Shown piece by piece: positions 5,316 through 6,676 of a DNA stretch of 6,676 nt; within the stretch, counting starts at the first letter, position 1; each line of letters begins with the position of its first letter. The position numbers and the translations under genes are program-made. Under the pieces are notes generated by a model, which was given only the letters and a program-made list of their open reading frames with translations, did not search any database and was not told the DNA's origin. This DNA is from JBCCSZ01 sp039199225 (GTDB taxonomy: Bacteria > Bacteroidota > Bacteroidia > Chitinophagales > Saprospiraceae), in contig JBCCSZ010000368.1 of the NCBI GenBank assembly GCA_039199225.1, forward strand, positions 1-6,676, given 5' to 3'.

Positions 5316-6676
5316 CTACGCAATCCGAAAGCGCTTGCGGATTAAGATCATTTGGAGCAGTACGTGGAAGGGGACTATTTCCAACAAGACGTTGTGGCCC
5401 ATGTGGATGGGCAATTCATCGAGTTGGTCGATGAGTGGGCGCGCAATTTTTCCGAAGGTGGTGGGGTGAAAATTGGCGCGCGGAAGGTGGGTAAGGATTT
5501 TGATAAACAGTTTGGCGCGGCGGGTATCGCTGCCCTTGAGATGTCTGTAGCTGTAACGACGGGCTTCCTCGACGCGGTCGATGAAACGATTGCGATCGCG
5601 GACTAGGAGGACGAGTAGTTCTGCAATGAGAATGGCTACATTGTCTCCTTGTTTGTTGGCCTGCGCCCGGAAGGTTTCGTTGAGGTATTTTCCGAGGCGG
5701 AAGGTGTGTTGCAACTGTAACTGGCCTTCATGGGAAAGGAAGCAAAGGTAGGCTTCGATAATGGCAAATTGTTCGCGGATGTTTTCAAAGCGGCACTTGC
5801 GGTTTTTCCGGTAGAGGTCATAGGCCAACTGGTACTGTCCGGAATGGAGCGCATTGAGGGTGGTGTAAAGTCGAAGGATGTAGTCGTTGAGGGATTTGGC
5901 GGGAGCGTATTGGGCAGCTTGTTGGAGGTTTTGCCCGGCGGCTTGGTATTGAGATAGGGCCATTTGGGCCAGTGCTTGTTTGGAATAAAAAAATTGATAG
6001 CTAGAACCGTAGACGCCTTTTTTGCCTTTGAAAAATTGAAGAGCAGCCGTGCATTGTTCAATGACCAAGTGATAGTCATTTATTTGGAAGCCGTAGAGAA
6101 CCGTCAATCTATGACGATAAAAATGGTAGTTAACGCTATCTCCAGGAAATGCCTTGATGTTTTCAATAGCTCGACGGAGACCATCAATGTCTGATATTCC
6201 TTCTCCATTTCCAAGAATAAGATAAAACTCATTCTCTGCTTTTTTCTCAGCGGCATAATTCCGTAAGTATTCCTCGTTCAGCCTTGCAAAAAAAATAGCC
6301 TTGTTTTTATTTACTTGATAGAATGCATGATTACGACATAAAATACTAGAAGTCTCACATGCTAGATGAACAAAATCATAATTAATAGCTATGCGATGCG
6401 CCTGCTTGACGAGTCGCATTCCTTCTTCTCTCTCGCCTTTATTGAGAAATTTTTGAGCGATGGTAAATTTTTTCAAGCATAAATCATATTTTTTTTTCAC
6501 TAAACTACTTGTTCTTGAAGGACTCATCAAACAAAGAGACTGTAAGATTTGTAACACCCTCGACTTCAAATTATGGTAATACTCCTTTCCATGTTCCTCG
6601 CCACAGACTGTTCGTATAAAAGCTTCCTCTGAAACAAAATTCTGTTCCCTTAAAAGTTGTACAAACTGCGCTGGCT
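5316..6676 (-). CDS. TPR-like helical-repeat protein of unknown function, N-terminus cut by window edge
   Basis: The frame runs from the TAG at 5318-5316 to the right edge with no stop: 452 whole codons, 5' end outside. A TTG at 6569 could be read as a start, but the frame upstream of it stays protein-like (QLLREQNFVSEEAF, then KEYYHNLKSRVLQIL), so it is internal. The protein is all-helical with TPR-like pairs, for example YSKQALAQMALSQYQAAGQN followed by LQQAAQYAP (about 5905-5990) and LRLYTTLNALHSGQYQLAYD. There is no catalytic motif and no signal or membrane segment in the visible part. The C-terminal pattern (NVAILIAELLVLLVRDRNRF, later EIVPF near the end) recalls an uncharacterised, often multicopy family of Bacteroidota; this is from memory. 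Such solenoids usually bind other proteins. The C-terminal half is near 52% GC, while the part above about 6000 is clearly more A/T-rich. Confidence 0.85.
   Translation of the reverse strand, partial: PAQFVQLLREQNFVSEEAFIRTVCGEEHGKEYYHNLKSRVLQILQSLCLMSPSRTSSLVKKKYDLCLKKFTIAQKFLNKGEREEGMRLVKQAHRIAINYDFVHLACETSSILCRNHAFYQVNKNKAIFFARLNEEYLRNYAAEKKAENEFYLILGNGEGISDIDGLRRAIENIKAFPGDSVNYHFYRHRLTVLYGFQINDYHLVIEQCTAALQFFKGKKGVYGSSYQFFYSKQALAQMALSQYQAAGQNLQQAAQYAPAKSLNDYILRLYTTLNALHSGQYQLAYDLYRKNRKCRFENIREQFAIIEAYLCFLSHEGQLQLQHTFRLGKYLNETFRAQANKQGDNVAILIAELLVLLVRDRNRFIDRVEEARRYSYRHLKGSDTRRAKLFIKILTHLPRANFHPTTFGKIARPLIDQLDELPIHMGHNVLLEIVPFHVLLQMILIRKRFRIA
5322..5343 (-). terminator. Imperfect 22-bp palindrome at the 3' end of the TPR-like gene
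   Basis: AATCCG and CGGATT flank AAGCGCTT with one mismatched base pair, making a near-perfect 22-bp palindrome that overlaps the last codons (RKRFRI) just before the TAG. On the minus strand the following bases (GTTGATTATTACC) are only mildly T-rich, so terminator function is doubtful; a protein-binding site is an alternative. Confidence 0.3.

Noticed and set aside
6567..6569. TTG as the start of the TPR-like protein
   Set aside because: The same frame continues open to the window edge with plausible helical protein sequence, so the true start is upstream of the window.
1..6676. CRISPR array, transposase or insertion sequence
   Set aside because: No regularly spaced repeats, no transposase-like frame and no terminal inverted repeats with target duplication were seen.

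Overview
The window looks like a piece of a Bacteroidota chromosome, plausibly a Saprospiria-type lineage. The grounds are A/T-rich untranslated regions with no Shine-Dalgarno motifs in front of any start, several matches to the Bacteroidota -7 promoter element (TAnnTTTG), a tRNA without an encoded CCA end, and a helical-repeat protein whose C-terminal pattern I know mainly from that phylum. The lineage call rests on recollection, not on a search.

Layout. 1-2250 (minus) is the first 750 codons of clpB, the hexameric AAA+ disaggregase; its C-terminus lies off the left edge. Just upstream in the same direction, 24 nt away, is a 143-aa helical protein of unknown function (2275-2706), probably co-transcribed with clpB. 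Divergent from this pair is tRNA-Gln(UUG) at 2905-2976 with a recognisable promoter. It is followed by a strongly structured stretch: interleaved complementary arms (2986-3053), a small hairpin (3057-3073) and a terminator-like hairpin (3075-3110).

3111-3597 has no intact gene. Its minus strand holds what reads like the decayed 3' end of a protein gene (3284-3517, one in-frame stop), and its right end is a promoter/operator region. That region precedes a single accessory-type gene (3598-4923, plus) coding for an AlbA_2/Schlafen-like domain, a GHKL-type ATPase-like domain, a four-unit KTSG repeat linker and a C-terminal winged helix. 4924-5315 is a convergent intergenic region with two abutting perfect palindromes and weak traces of coding sequence. 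5316-6676 (minus) is a TPR-like helical-repeat protein whose reading frame stays open to the right edge, so its start is outside the window.

How it fits together. The left side is core genome (protein quality control and a tRNA). The middle, from the tRNA 3' flank to about 5300, looks like a locus with gene turnover: a relic, a lone lower-GC regulator-type gene with an apparent operator, and no second cargo gene. I do not see a complete new multi-gene system. The most distinctive signals are the interleaved complementary arms behind the tRNA, the operator layout and tandem-repeat linker of the AlbA_2 gene, and the relic reading frame.
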